Assembly: GCA_028683855.1 (NCBI GenBank)
Contig: JAQUHA010000002.1
Coordinates: 105,666-169,665, forward strand
Source: Desulfuromonadaceae bacterium
GTDB taxonomy: Bacteria; Desulfobacterota; Desulfuromonadia; Geobacterales; Pseudopelobacteraceae
Length of the DNA stretch: 64,000 nt
Direction of reading: 5' to 3'
Shown: in pieces, positions 1-8,726 of the stretch
Numbering within the stretch: position 1 is the stretch's first letter
How the letters are laid out: every line of letters starts with the position of its first letter
The notes under the pieces: model-generated
The model's database searches: none
The model's input: the letters and a program-made list of their open reading frames with translations, nothing else
Told to the model about the DNA's origin: nothing
Made by a program: the position numbers and the translations under genes

Positions 1-905
1 GATTAGAGGAGTCGCTCCCCAATTATCATCACCACGAGCTTGATATCCGCAACAGGCAAGCTCTGCTTGATCTGGTAAAGCTTTTGCGCCCCGATGCGAT
101 TATTCACACTGCAGCACAGCCTTCACATGATCGTGCTGCAGAGATACCTTTTGATGATTTCGACATAAACGCCGTTGGTACTTTCAACCTGCTTGAGGCA
201 GCGCGTCGTTCATGTATGGATTCCCCCTTTATTCATCTCTCTACCAACAAGGTGTATGGCGACAAGCCGAACAGCATCGCACTGAAGGAGCTTGAAACGC
301 GATGGGAATATGATGATCCTGCTTATGTGAATGGTATATCGGAGTCATTCTCGATTGATCAGTCAACCCACTCTCTCTTTGGTGCGTCAAAAGTTGCTGC
401 TGATGTTATGGTTCAGGAGTATGGTCGCTATTTCAATATGCCGACCTGTGTCCTCCGTGGTGGCTGTCTGACCGGACCAAGTCACTCTGGTGTTGAACTG
501 CACGGTTTTCTAAGTTATCTGGTGAAGTGCAATCTTGAAGAGAGAGAGTATGTAATATTCGGGTATAAGGGTAAACAGGTGCGTGATAATATTCACTCTT
601 ATGATGTAGCCGGATTTATCTACAGATTCTTTCAATCACCGCGTTCCGGAGAAGTTTACAATATTGGCGGCGGCAGAGATAATTCATGTTCAATTCTGGA
701 GGCGTTTCAACTGGCTGAACAGTATAGCGGTAAGAAGCAGATTTTCAGGTATATTGATGAAAACAGAACAGGTGATCATATCTGTTATTATAGTGATCTT
801 TCCAAAATGATTTCTCATTATCCGGGTTGGGGTATATCTAAAACATTGTCCGGGACTGTTTCTGAAATAGTCGCATCATGGCGTGACAGGTTGGCTGAGA
901 AATGA
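1..905 (+). CDS. NAD-dependent sugar epimerase/dehydratase, 5'-truncated by window edge
   Basis: The reading frame is open from base 3 without a start, so the N-terminus with the Rossmann GxxGxxG lies outside the window; a TTG at 84 is only an internal codon. About 300 residues are visible. The protein is an extended short-chain dehydrogenase/reductase acting on nucleotide sugars, of the CDP-paratose 2-epimerase-like type. Visible marks are the NAAQPSHD-like segment (HTAAQPSHD), the STNKVYGD strand and the active-site block HSLFGASK. The usual catalytic Tyr of YxxxK is Phe here. The stop overlaps the next epimerase by 4 bp, so the two are probably co-translated and may work on the same sugar. 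The exact substrate cannot be read from sequence. Confidence 0.85.
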   Translation, partial: LEESLPNYHHHELDIRNRQALLDLVKLLRPDAIIHTAAQPSHDRAAEIPFDDFDINAVGTFNLLEAARRSCMDSPFIHLSTNKVYGDKPNSIALKELETRWEYDDPAYVNGISESFSIDQSTHSLFGASKVAADVMVQEYGRYFNMPTCVLRGGCLTGPSHSGVELHGFLSYLVKCNLEEREYVIFGYKGKQVRDNIHSYDVAGFIYRFFQSPRSGEVYNIGGGRDNSCSILEAFQLAEQYSGKKQIFRYIDENRTGDHICYYSDLSKMISHYPGWGISKTLSGTVSEIVASWRDRLAEK

Positions 906-1972
906 AAATCCTTATAACCGGAATATGTGGCTTTGTCGGTAGCTCACTTGCTTTAGCTTGGCGTTCTGCGGATCCTGATGCTGAAATAATTGGACTGGAT
1001 AATTTTGTCCGTGCGGGGAGTGAAGTTAATCGACAGAAACTTGCTAAAATGGGGATAAGGATTCTTCATGTTGATATTCGTACTCCCTCCGATTTTGAAG
1101 CGCTGCCGAATGTTGACTGGGTGATTGATTCAGCTGCAAATTCAACTGTATTGGCGGGGATAGATGGATATACGAGTAGCAGGCAGCTTGTTGAACACAA
1201 TCTGTTCGGTACGATAAATATTCTTGAATACTGCAAAAGGTGTGGTGCCGGTTTTATCCTGATCAGCACCAGCCGTGTTTATTCAATAGCCGCATTATCA
1301 GAATTGAAGGTTGAAACTGTCGGCGCCGCATTCAGACCGGCTAATAATCAGGAGTTGCCTTATGGGATAAGCAGTTCCGGAATTGCGGAAACTTTCAGTA
1401 CTGCTGCGCCTGTTTCGCTCTATGGGAGCAGTAAGTTGGCTTCCGAGGCGCTTGCACTTGAATATGGTGAAGCATTTGGTTTTCCGGTATGGATAAATCG
1501 CTGTGGTGTAATGGCAGGTGCGGGGCAGTTCGGGCGTCCTGATCAGGGGATATTTGCATTCTGGATCAATGCGTGGATTCGTTCCCACCCATTGAAGTAT
1601 ATCGGGTTTGGGGGTAAGGGATATCAGGTAAGGGATTGTATGCACCCCAATGATCTCATTCCGCTTATCAGGAAGCAGGTCAGCTCTCTGGTTTCAGGCT
1701 CTGAAAGGTTAATCAATCTTGGTGGGGGTAACCAAAACTCAATCTCTTTGTATGAATTGAGCTGCTGGTGCTCTGAGCGTTTTGGCAGACGTATAGTGGA
1801 GAGCCAGCATGAGGAGCGTAGATTTGATATTCCATGGCTGGTGTTGGATACTTCTCTTGCAGAAAAGAAATGGGGGTGGCGGCCGGCCACTCATATTAAT
1901 GAGATACTTGAAGAGATTGCTGCTCATGCAGAGCGAAATCCTGATTGGCTTGAAATTTCAGGGGTTTTATGA
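902..1972 (+). CDS. NAD-dependent epimerase/dehydratase (second of a tandem pair)
   Basis: This 356-residue extended SDR protein begins [14 protein letters not shown], a complete Rossmann dinucleotide-binding motif, and has the active-site YGSSK near residue 175, with the catalytic Tyr and Lys intact. It shares the later block with its upstream neighbour ([15 protein letters not shown] here, [13 protein letters not shown] there), so they are diverged paralogues. It is expected to oxidise and epimerise or dehydrate a nucleotide-bound sugar in the cytoplasm for surface glycan synthesis. It overlaps the previous gene by 4 bp and the following glycosyltransferase by 4 bp, so all three form one operon. 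I would not assign a specific sugar. Confidence 0.85.
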   Translation: MKILITGICGFVGSSLALAWRSADPDAEIIGLDNFVRAGSEVNRQKLAKMGIRILHVDIRTPSDFEALPNVDWVIDSAANSTVLAGIDGYTSSRQLVEHNLFGTINILEYCKRCGAGFILISTSRVYSIAALSELKVETVGAAFRPANNQELPYGISSSGIAETFSTAAPVSLYGSSKLASEALALEYGEAFGFPVWINRCGVMAGAGQFGRPDQGIFAFWINAWIRSHPLKYIGFGGKGYQVRDCMHPNDLIPLIRKQVSSLVSGSERLINLGGGNQNSISLYELSCWCSERFGRRIVESQHEERRFDIPWLVLDTSLAEKKWGWRPATHINEILEEIAAHAERNPDWLEISGVL

Positions 1973-2733
1973 AATCAGATGTAGAAAACGGCAGTCAACT
2001 GAAACTGCTTTCTGTCGTTATACCGGCAAGAGATGAAGAGGGGGCTCTCTCCCGGATGCTGGAGCGCCTCAATCTTCAGTTGAGTCTTAATAATATCCAG
2101 CATGAGATTATTGTTGTTGATGACGGGAGCAGTGATAATACCTGGGTACTGTTACAGGGTTTGAAAGAGAGTATTCCAGAGCTGAAGCCGATTCAGAATA
2201 ATGGATTGCATGGGTTTGGCAGAGCAGTTATTTGTGGACTCGATGTTATGTGCGGTGATGCTGTTGTTATTATGATGGCGGACGAATCCGACGATCCAAA
2301 AGATGCTGTTAGATATTGGCATGAGCTTAACAGGGGGTATGACTGTGTTTTTGGGAGCAGATTTATAAAGGGTGGCGGGGTTGTCGATTACCCTTTGATA
2401 AAACTGTTTATTAATCGCATTGCAAATAAATTCCTGCAGTATTTCTTCCATATTAAGCTGAATGATACAACCAACGCCTTTAAAGGGTATCGCTATCGTG
2501 TTATAGAGGGGTGCCGTCCGCTTATAGCCCCACATTTTAATCTGACGGTCGAAATTCCCCTAAAAGCAATTGTTCGCGGTTTTAGCTGGACAGTTATTCC
2601 AATAACATGGCGGAATCGAACGTCCGGGAAAGCAAAACTGAAAATCAAGGAGATGGGGAGCAGGTATTTTTTTATATGTCTCTATATATGGTTGGAAAAA
2701 ATCCTCTCCAGGGGTGATTACAAAAAACGATGA
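1969..2733 (+). CDS. Family 2 glycosyltransferase, dolichol-phosphate-mannose-synthase-like
   Basis: A 254-residue GT-A glycosyltransferase. The N-terminal nucleotide-binding strand SVVIPARDEEG and the VVDDGSSDNTW block (about residues 47-57) are typical of GT2. The usual metal-binding DxD region reads MMADESDDPKD. There is no long C-terminal transmembrane pair, only a hydrophobic stretch near the end, so this is the short DPM1-like form that charges a polyprenyl phosphate or transfers sugar on the cytoplasmic membrane face. The ATG overlaps the stop of the epimerase gene (ATGA), which supports translational coupling. Donor and acceptor are unknown. Confidence 0.85.
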   Translation: MKSDVENGSQLKLLSVVIPARDEEGALSRMLERLNLQLSLNNIQHEIIVVDDGSSDNTWVLLQGLKESIPELKPIQNNGLHGFGRAVICGLDVMCGDAVVIMMADESDDPKDAVRYWHELNRGYDCVFGSRFIKGGGVVDYPLIKLFINRIANKFLQYFFHIKLNDTTNAFKGYRYRVIEGCRPLIAPHFNLTVEIPLKAIVRGFSWTVIPITWRNRTSGKAKLKIKEMGSRYFFICLYIWLEKILSRGDYKKR

Positions 2734-2776
2734 TTCTGTCTGAAATTTTAAGAACAAAAAAGTACGGAGCTGAGTA

Positions 2777-5197
2777 ATGACCGAACGCAGAAAAGATTAT
2801 ATGATTATCGCAGCTCTGCTGACAGTAGTGATAGCCTGTTATTCAAAGGTACTGTTTACCGACCAGATAATCAGAGCCCCAGATATTATAAATGAATTTT
2901 ACTGGGGGGTAGAGGGGGTTGGCAAATTACCGTTTTCAGATCTGTTTAAAATAGATCTCAGCTCAGCCGGTTGGAACTCTTACGTCAACAGTGGACATAC
3001 AAATCTTGGCGGTGCGGCATCCCTTAAATTTCTGATTCATAAAAATCTTATTTTCTGGCTGTTTCCAGCTCCTTCATGCGTAGCCTGGTTTATTGTTCTG
3101 CATCTCTTTTCGGGAGCTGTCGGTACATACTTTTTCTGCCGTCTTGCCGGCTGCGGAAGGGGGGCTGCTTTTCTTGGCGGTCTGGTATTTGCCCTTTCAA
3201 CTGAAAACGCTTCACTGATAAATGCCGGTCATGTTATGAAAATTGCCACAATATCTTATGCGCCGTGGGCTTTTTATTTTCTTGAGCGTGGCTTTAAAAC
3301 CTCCCGCCCAATATTCTTTCTGACTACAAGTGTTGTTCTTGCCTTTCAGTTTTTCAACACACACTGGCAGATCGCTTTTTATACCTGTCTTGCTCTTGCA
3401 ATTTACGGAATAGTAAGGATGATCCTGCTTGTCAGGGGGGAACTGTCCGGTAAAAAAAGTCAAATTTACAGAATGTTAGGTCTGAATCTGCTAGTACTGG
3501 TGTTTTTTCTCACAACAGTAGCTATTTCTCTCGTACCGCTTGCTAAGTGGTCTACAGATACAAATCGTGGAGCGCAAAGCGGTGCTAATCAGGGGAGAGG
3601 GGGGCTTGACCGTGAAGAGGCTATGTCATGGTCGATGCCGCCTGAGGAGCTTATATCGTTTGCAATACCGGGATTTTTTGGTCTGTCGCGGCAGGAAGCG
3701 GGTGAAAACCCTGAAAATATTCCTGCATATTATTGGGGAAGGATGGTTTTTACGCAGACTCAAAGCTACATGGGACTTCTTCCATGGTTATTGCTTCCTC
3801 TCCCTCTTATATTCAGACGTGACCGCCTGACGTGGTTGGCTCTCCTGCTGGCGGCTTTCGGAATTATATTTTCGATGGGTAAATTCACACCGTTTTACAA
3901 CCTGCTCTATGATTTCTTCCCCGGTATAAACCGTTTTCGTGTCCCGAAAATGATGATGTTTATCCCGGTCTTTGCACTTGGTTTTCTTGGCGCAAGCGGA
4001 CTTGATGCTCTGCGGGATGATGAAATTTGCAACTCAGCTAATTTCAGGCGTTATATTTATGGAATCGGAACTTTTGTTCTTCTGCTTGTAATGTTGTTTT
4101 CTATGGAATTTTTTGCCGGTGAGTTTACCCGCAGCCTCTTTTTTCCCCAGATAGCAGAAGCAACACGGTATGAGGCGGGCAGTTATCTGGTCGGTCAGCG
4201 ATTTAATAATATTATGCATGAAACAGTTATAGCGCTTATATTTGCATCACTCTTTGCTGCTCTTCTTGTTGCCAGGTATAGGCGTTTTGTTGCCGGTGGA
4301 ATGGTTATTGTGATCTGTTCAGCCATTTACATAGCTGATGTTTCGAGGGTAAATTCAAAATTTTTATTTACTGTGCCTGTTCCTAATAAAGTTCGTGGAG
4401 TTAAAACTCCGGTAATGGATTTTATTGCGGGGGATAAAGGGAATTATAGGACTCTTCCAATGGACGGGACTGATCCGATGCAGTATGCGACAAATAGAAT
4501 TCCTGTTATGTTTACCTCTAATCCGGTACAGCAGAGGAGGTGGCAGGAGTTACTGGATTCCTTCGCTCTGGATTCCGCAATCCCTGATATGCTTAATGTT
4601 AAATACCTGGTTTTTTCCGCAAAACAGTTTGAGGAGGAAAAACGGCAACTTGGCGCTAAATATCTTCCGGTTTTCACTTCTCCGGATAAAAAGCAGCTTG
4701 TTGTTGAAAATATTAATGTTCTGCCAAAAGCATGGCTGGTGTCATCCGCGATGTTAGTATCTGATGTAACTCAGAAATTCTCAATTTTGCAGAATCCGGC
4801 GTTTAACCCCGCCAGACTCGCTCTTGTTGAATCTGAACCCCCCGTTACTATGCAGAATGCTGTCGGAATGCCGGTGAATAACGGGAAAGTTGCTCTATCG
4901 TTATATGAAAATGAGCGTATAGAGTTGAACGCTGAAACAGCTGTTAATTCTCTGCTTGTTATCGGTGAAAAATATTATCAGGGGTGGAAAGCTTTTGTAG
5001 ATGGAAATGAAGTACAGATCCACCCCGTAGATCATGTTCTTCGAGGAGTATATCTAACACCCGGTAAGCATAGGGTTGAGTTCGTGTTTGATCCGCTCAC
5101 GTTTAAAATAGGTAAATATCTGACGCTCGCTTCGTTTGCGCTGTTTGCAGTTCTGTTGATAAGAGAGTTTCTGTTGAGAAAGAGTAAAGCGGTCTAG
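2777..5197 (+). CDS. YfhO-family integral membrane protein
   Basis: An 806-residue protein with many hydrophobic segments across the first about 520 residues, a soluble stretch, and one last transmembrane segment at the C-terminus. The FFPGINRFRVPKMMMF block, the ending EKYYQGWKAFVDG, and PGKHRVEFVFDP followed by a hydrophobic helix are characteristic of the YfhO family, a GT-C-like membrane family linked to glycosylation of surface polymers and lipoteichoic acids in other bacteria. Start: ATG at 2777 with ACGGAGC 5-10 bases upstream. It follows the GT2 gene after 43 bp and probably belongs to the same polysaccharide operon. Enzymatic role is inferred, not shown. Confidence 0.8.
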   Translation: MTERRKDYMIIAALLTVVIACYSKVLFTDQIIRAPDIINEFYWGVEGVGKLPFSDLFKIDLSSAGWNSYVNSGHTNLGGAASLKFLIHKNLIFWLFPAPSCVAWFIVLHLFSGAVGTYFFCRLAGCGRGAAFLGGLVFALSTENASLINAGHVMKIATISYAPWAFYFLERGFKTSRPIFFLTTSVVLAFQFFNTHWQIAFYTCLALAIYGIVRMILLVRGELSGKKSQIYRMLGLNLLVLVFFLTTVAISLVPLAKWSTDTNRGAQSGANQGRGGLDREEAMSWSMPPEELISFAIPGFFGLSRQEAGENPENIPAYYWGRMVFTQTQSYMGLLPWLLLPLPLIFRRDRLTWLALLLAAFGIIFSMGKFTPFYNLLYDFFPGINRFRVPKMMMFIPVFALGFLGASGLDALRDDEICNSANFRRYIYGIGTFVLLLVMLFSMEFFAGEFTRSLFFPQIAEATRYEAGSYLVGQRFNNIMHETVIALIFASLFAALLVARYRRFVAGGMVIVICSAIYIADVSRVNSKFLFTVPVPNKVRGVKTPVMDFIAGDKGNYRTLPMDGTDPMQYATNRIPVMFTSNPVQQRRWQELLDSFALDSAIPDMLNVKYLVFSAKQFEEEKRQLGAKYLPVFTSPDKKQLVVENINVLPKAWLVSSAMLVSDVTQKFSILQNPAFNPARLALVESEPPVTMQNAVGMPVNNGKVALSLYENERIELNAETAVNSLLVIGEKYYQGWKAFVDGNEVQIHPVDHVLRGVYLTPGKHRVEFVFDPLTFKIGKYLTLASFALFAVLLIREFLLRKSKAV

Positions 5198-5272
5198 CAG
5201 CTAAACGATCAGAAAACTTATGCAATTTCTGAAAGTTGTGGCTGTATAAATTTTAAAGGTTCGGGCCTGTTA

Positions 5273-5977
5273 TTGACAAAAGATGATTTAAAACTGTTTG
5301 ATCTTCAACTGTTTCAGCCCCTTAATGGTTATAGATATTCGCTTGACCCTTTGCTGCTTGCCCGATTCTGTAGCCCGGTCTCTGATGGCGGGATAATTGC
5401 GGATCTTGGTGCCGGTTGCGGGGTAATAGGTTTGGTTCTGGCTCGCGTGAATCCGTCCGCATCGGTGGTTGCTTTTGAAAATAACCCCGAGATGATTGAG
5501 ATTATTGATAAGAATATTCTGCACAACGAACTGTCACAAAGGGTTTCAGCCCGTTGCGAGGATGTTTTGAACAGGCGCGCACTATCCGGAGATTCAACAT
5601 TTGATCTTGTAGTTTCAAACCCCCCGTTCCGTAAGGCAGGAAGTGGCAAAACAAGTCCTAAAGCCGGTAGAGATGTTGCCCGCCACGAAACAACCGCTAC
5701 TCTTGCAGATTTTTTAACTGCTGCAAAATATCTTGTTAAACCATCAGGCAGGATATGCTTTATTCACCTGCCATCTCGTCTTGTTGAATTTATGGGGCTT
5801 GCGAACGATATGAAATTATCGGTGCTGAGAATTCGCATGATCCACAACTGTGCGACTTCTCAGGCGACTATGTTCATGGCGGAGCTTGCAAAGGGGAGAC
5901 GGAGTTCTCCCGTTGTTGAACCCCCGCTTTTTGTACGCGGTGGTGATGGTGAATACAGCCATGAAGTGTGGCGTTGA
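5273..5977 (+). CDS. trmN: TrmN6-like tRNA1(Val) adenine-N6 methyltransferase
   Basis: A 234-residue class I SAM-dependent methyltransferase. The SAM-binding GAGCGVIGL motif (about residues 45-53) and the amino-methyltransferase catalytic motif NPPF in VVSNPPFRK (about residue 117) are both present, and the N-terminal LQPLNGYRYSLDPLLLA-type segment (here FQPLNGYRYSLDPLLL) is the signature of the YfiC/TrmN6 group. The expected reaction is m6A formation at A37 of a tRNA. The frame starts with TTG at 5273; AAAGGT lies about 12 bases upstream. A strong bidirectional terminator follows. Other RNA or protein N-methyltransferases with NPPF cannot be excluded. Confidence 0.8.
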   Translation: MTKDDLKLFDLQLFQPLNGYRYSLDPLLLARFCSPVSDGGIIADLGAGCGVIGLVLARVNPSASVVAFENNPEMIEIIDKNILHNELSQRVSARCEDVLNRRALSGDSTFDLVVSNPPFRKAGSGKTSPKAGRDVARHETTATLADFLTAAKYLVKPSGRICFIHLPSRLVEFMGLANDMKLSVLRIRMIHNCATSQATMFMAELAKGRRSSPVVEPPLFVRGGDGEYSHEVWR

Positions 5978-6011
5978 GGAGATACTCTGGCAGTTACTAT
6001 TTAGAATCATT

Positions 6012-6058
6012 AACAACAAAGGGGCGCTGAACTATAAAGTCAGCGCCCCTTTGTTGTT
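6012..6058. terminator. Bidirectional intrinsic terminator
   Basis: A perfect 19-bp inverted repeat, AACAACAAAGGGGCGCTGA at 6012-6030 and its complement at 6040-6058, with a 9-base loop. The outer A/T-rich part supplies a U-run on both strands. It sits between the convergent methyltransferase and CheX-like genes and should end both. Confidence 0.93.
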
Positions 6059-6073
6059 ACATAAAAAGTTTTT

Positions 6074-6928
6074 TCAATTCTTAATCAAGAGTATAAGTTC
6101 CATCTTGTCGCCATCACCGATATGAATCGGGAATACAAGGGCGGTATCTTCTTCGTCTATCTGAAGTCCGTGCAGAACCTCAGGCGGATTTATATTCATA
6201 ATAACACCCATCTGTGATGCTTTTGCGGCAACATTACCGCATACTACGTTTACAAATTCCATTACGGTATCTTCCAACACTTCAACAGGTTCCTTGTCAA
6301 CCGACTCTTCGCTTAAAATTGCTTTTGCGATTGTTTTCTGCAACCCTTCAGATACAGAAATCAGATAGCGCGCGTTGACATCTCCGCTAAAGTCCATTGC
6401 GGCAAGCATGAAGTTCGGGGCTACTGTTTTTACCAATTCACACCTGCCTGGTCTGAACTGAAGATCGAGAACTCTTGTAACCATCTTGAATGTAAGGTCT
6501 GCGGTCATTTCCCATATTTTGCTGTTTGGCAGCGAAACCGGAAGCTCTATGCCGTTTGAAACATACTGAGCCTGATCAGCTTTGAAAGCATCAAGCTGTT
6601 TCTGCAGCTCCTCTGCGGTTATTGCGCCAACCTGAACAAGAGCTTCACCAATGTAGATGTGGGTATTTTTCTGTCTGGTAATGATATCGTTCAGCTGCGT
6701 GAGGGACAAAAAACCCATCTCCACGAGCAGGTCGCCCAACTTCATATCCTTTGACATCTGTGCGTTGTGAGCCCGCTGGATATCGGCTTCAGTAAGAAGA
6801 CCCATTGATAATGCCATTTCACCAAGTTTAAGGTTATTCTTTTCCTGGAGATTTATAGCATCCAGTAACTTGTCGCTGGTAACAACCCCGTTTTCTACAA
6901 GAAATTGTCCGAAAAATTTAACAGCCAT
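6074..6928 (-). CDS. CheX-like phosphatase domain protein with N-terminal MshEN/GspE-N-like repeats
   Basis: A 284-residue protein in two parts. Residues about 1-115 hold three similar units (FFGQFLVENGVVTSDKLLDA, KLGDLLVEMGFLSLTQLND, YIGEALVQVGAITAEELQK) that match the short helical repeats of type II secretion ATPase N-terminal (MshEN-like) domains, which in other proteins can bind c-di-GMP. Residues about 130-284 look like CheX: the EFVN sequence fits the E-x-x-N catalytic motif that dephosphorylates CheY-P. The gene lies 36 bp downstream of a single-domain response regulator on the same strand, its likely substrate. RBS AAGGGG precedes the ATG. Whether the repeats bind c-di-GMP is inference. 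Confidence 0.75.
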   Translation of the reverse strand: MAVKFFGQFLVENGVVTSDKLLDAINLQEKNNLKLGEMALSMGLLTEADIQRAHNAQMSKDMKLGDLLVEMGFLSLTQLNDIITRQKNTHIYIGEALVQVGAITAEELQKQLDAFKADQAQYVSNGIELPVSLPNSKIWEMTADLTFKMVTRVLDLQFRPGRCELVKTVAPNFMLAAMDFSGDVNARYLISVSEGLQKTIAKAILSEESVDKEPVEVLEDTVMEFVNVVCGNVAAKASQMGVIMNINPPEVLHGLQIDEEDTALVFPIHIGDGDKMELILLIKN

Positions 6929-6964
6929 GACTTGCCCCTTATATTTATAAATATATTGTATTAA

Positions 6965-7324
6965 TCAGAGCTCCCGCAGTATACGCAGGACGTTATCGGT
7001 TTCAAAAGGTTTTGAAATGACGTTCTTCGCACCAAGCTTGATTGCTTCGGTAAACTTGTCGCCTACACCGCCGAGAGAGGTAACCATAACAACTTTAACC
7101 TCTTTATCCATAACCGATAGAGTGCGGAGTGCAGTCAATCCGTCCATGCCGGGCATATTCATATCCATACAGATGATCTCAGGATCTTCGGAGTGATTCA
7201 TCTTTATCGCTTCAGCACCGTTTTTGGCATGACCAACGCAGGTAAAATCTCCGGATTCTGCAATAATTTTCTCAAGTTGGCGTGCAACTGAAAGACTGTC
7301 ATCGACTACAAGAACTTTTTTCAT
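6965..7324 (-). CDS. Single-domain CheY-like response regulator
   Basis: A 119-residue receiver domain and nothing else. It has the acidic pair VVDDS near residue 9, the phosphoacceptor Asp in ICMDMNMPGMDG (about residue 54), the switch MVTS and the invariant Lys in SKPF near the C-terminus. It has no output domain, so it must act by protein contact, as CheY does on the flagellar motor or on other partners. It is the first gene of a two-gene minus-strand operon with the CheX-like protein, which would remove its phosphate. AGGGGGA lies about 11 bases before the ATG. The cognate kinase is not next to it. Confidence 0.9.
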   Translation of the reverse strand: MKKVLVVDDSLSVARQLEKIIAESGDFTCVGHAKNGAEAIKMNHSEDPEIICMDMNMPGMDGLTALRTLSVMDKEVKVVMVTSLGGVGDKFTEAIKLGAKNVISKPFETDNVLRILREL

Positions 7325-7428
7325 TTTGAAGTTTCCCCCTGAATATCTGGCTTATGCGTGATAAAACAGATTGATACAAAAACTACCGGAGAATGTAACT
7401 GAAAGAGATGTAAATGTCAAAAGTATGT

Positions 7429-7458
7429 TTGGCTTTTCAACTCCACTTCGACTATGCT
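7429..7458 (+). promoter_or_regulatory. Candidate sigma-70 promoter of the PPIase gene
   Basis: TTGGCT at 7429-7434 and TATGCT at 7453-7458 are separated by 18 bp and stand about 40 bp before the PPIase ATG. The match is moderate and has not been tested. Confidence 0.4.
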
Positions 7459-7497
7459 AGATTGTCTGAAATTATACTTAAAGGAGTATCCGTTACA

Positions 7498-8529
7498 ATG
7501 CAAAAGATCAACTCATCGCTGTTGTTAAAAGGATTGCTTGTTGTTTCTCTCCTCTCCTGCGGAAGTCTGGTTTCTGCGGCTGAGCCTGAGGCAGAAAAAA
7601 ATGCCGTAGCTACTGTAGCTCCGGTTGCTGAAGCTGCAGCAGTCGTCGCTCCTAAAGGGCCTGTTGCCGTGGTTAATGGTGTTGCCATTGATGCGGTTGA
7701 ATTGCGTCGTGCAAAAAAAGTGATGTTGCGTGGTCAGCCTGTTCCGGAGGGGCAGGAGGCTGCTATTGATAAGCAGGCAGTCGATCAGTTGATTTCTGCA
7801 GAACTGCTCTATCAGGCTGCATCCAAAGAGGAGATAAAGGATCTGGACAAGCAGATTGATGCCAAACTGACTCAGGGTAAATCACGTTTTAAGGATGAAG
7901 AGGACTTTAAGAAAGCTATCAAGGATCTTGAGATGGATGAGAACGCTCTGCGTGAGTATACCCGCCGCGATCTCCTGATTTCACATTTCGTTGAATCCGC
8001 TTTTGTGTCGAAGGTTACAGTCACGGAAGATGAAATACGTGCATTCTATGACCAGAATCAGGATAAATTCAAACAGAATGAAACGGTTAAAGCAAGTCAT
8101 ATCCTCATAGGTGTTGATGCAAAGGCGACCGCTGAAGAGAAGACAAAAGCGCGGAAAAAAGCTGAGAAACTTCAGAAAGAGGTTGCAGCAGGTGCTGACT
8201 TTGCTGCAGTAGCAAAAGAGAACTCGACCTGTCCAAGCGCAAAGCAGGGTGGAGACCTTGGCTTCTTCGGAAAAGGGCAGATGGTGCAGGCTTTTGAGAA
8301 AGCGGCTTTTGACCTTAAAACAAACGAAATCAGTTCGGTTGTTGAAACGCCGTTTGGATATCACGTTATCAAACTGACGGATAGAAAAGTAGCTGCCCCT
8401 GTTGAATATAAAGATACTAAAGCGAAGATTGAAGAGTTTTTAAAGGGGCAGAAGATCAATGAGACTATTCAGAAATATATCGCAGACACCAAGAAAACTG
8501 CGAAAATAGATATACTGCTTAAACAATAA
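7498..8529 (+). CDS. Periplasmic PpiC-type peptidyl-prolyl cis-trans isomerase (SurA/PrsA-like)
   Basis: Start chosen at ATG 7498 because AAAGGAG lies 11 bases upstream and the protein then begins with a signal peptide (MQKINSSLLLKGLLVVSLL); the frame is open 84 bases further upstream but without an RBS. The protein has 343 residues. LLSC near residue 20 might be a weak lipobox. A SurA-N-like helical region (about 55-190) is followed by one parvulin domain (about 200-295) with KASHILIG, GGDLGFFGKGQMV and FGYHVIKL. It should catalyse proline isomerisation and chaperone exported proteins, including outer-membrane or multiheme proteins. It is monocistronic, with a clear terminator behind it. Confidence 0.88.
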   Translation: MQKINSSLLLKGLLVVSLLSCGSLVSAAEPEAEKNAVATVAPVAEAAAVVAPKGPVAVVNGVAIDAVELRRAKKVMLRGQPVPEGQEAAIDKQAVDQLISAELLYQAASKEEIKDLDKQIDAKLTQGKSRFKDEEDFKKAIKDLEMDENALREYTRRDLLISHFVESAFVSKVTVTEDEIRAFYDQNQDKFKQNETVKASHILIGVDAKATAEEKTKARKKAEKLQKEVAAGADFAAVAKENSTCPSAKQGGDLGFFGKGQMVQAFEKAAFDLKTNEISSVVETPFGYHVIKLTDRKVAAPVEYKDTKAKIEEFLKGQKINETIQKYIADTKKTAKIDILLKQ

Positions 8530-8557
8530 GATAGAAAACAGCTCTCCGCAGAATTTA

Positions 8558-8596
8558 ATGGCTGCCAGAATTGATTCTGACAGCCATTATTTGTTT
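8558..8596 (+). terminator. Intrinsic terminator after the PPIase gene
   Basis: ATGGCTG-C-CAGAAT at 8558-8571 pairs with ATTCTG-A-CAGCCAT at 8574-8587, with one mismatch and a 2-base loop, followed by a T-rich stretch. Confidence 0.85.
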
Positions 8597-8726
8597 CTTA
8601 ATTTAATTTATTTCTATCGATTGATGTTATATGATAAGAATAACGATGTTCTGTATATCGCTTGATTCCCCTTTTAGTGGGCTGCATAACTCACAAACAT
8701 ACTGATTGAATGTTACGGAGGTTACT

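Noticed and set aside
8597..8726. Promoter search before the ErcA-like gene
   Set aside because: A/T-rich sequence with no -35/-10 or -24/-12 pair good enough to report.
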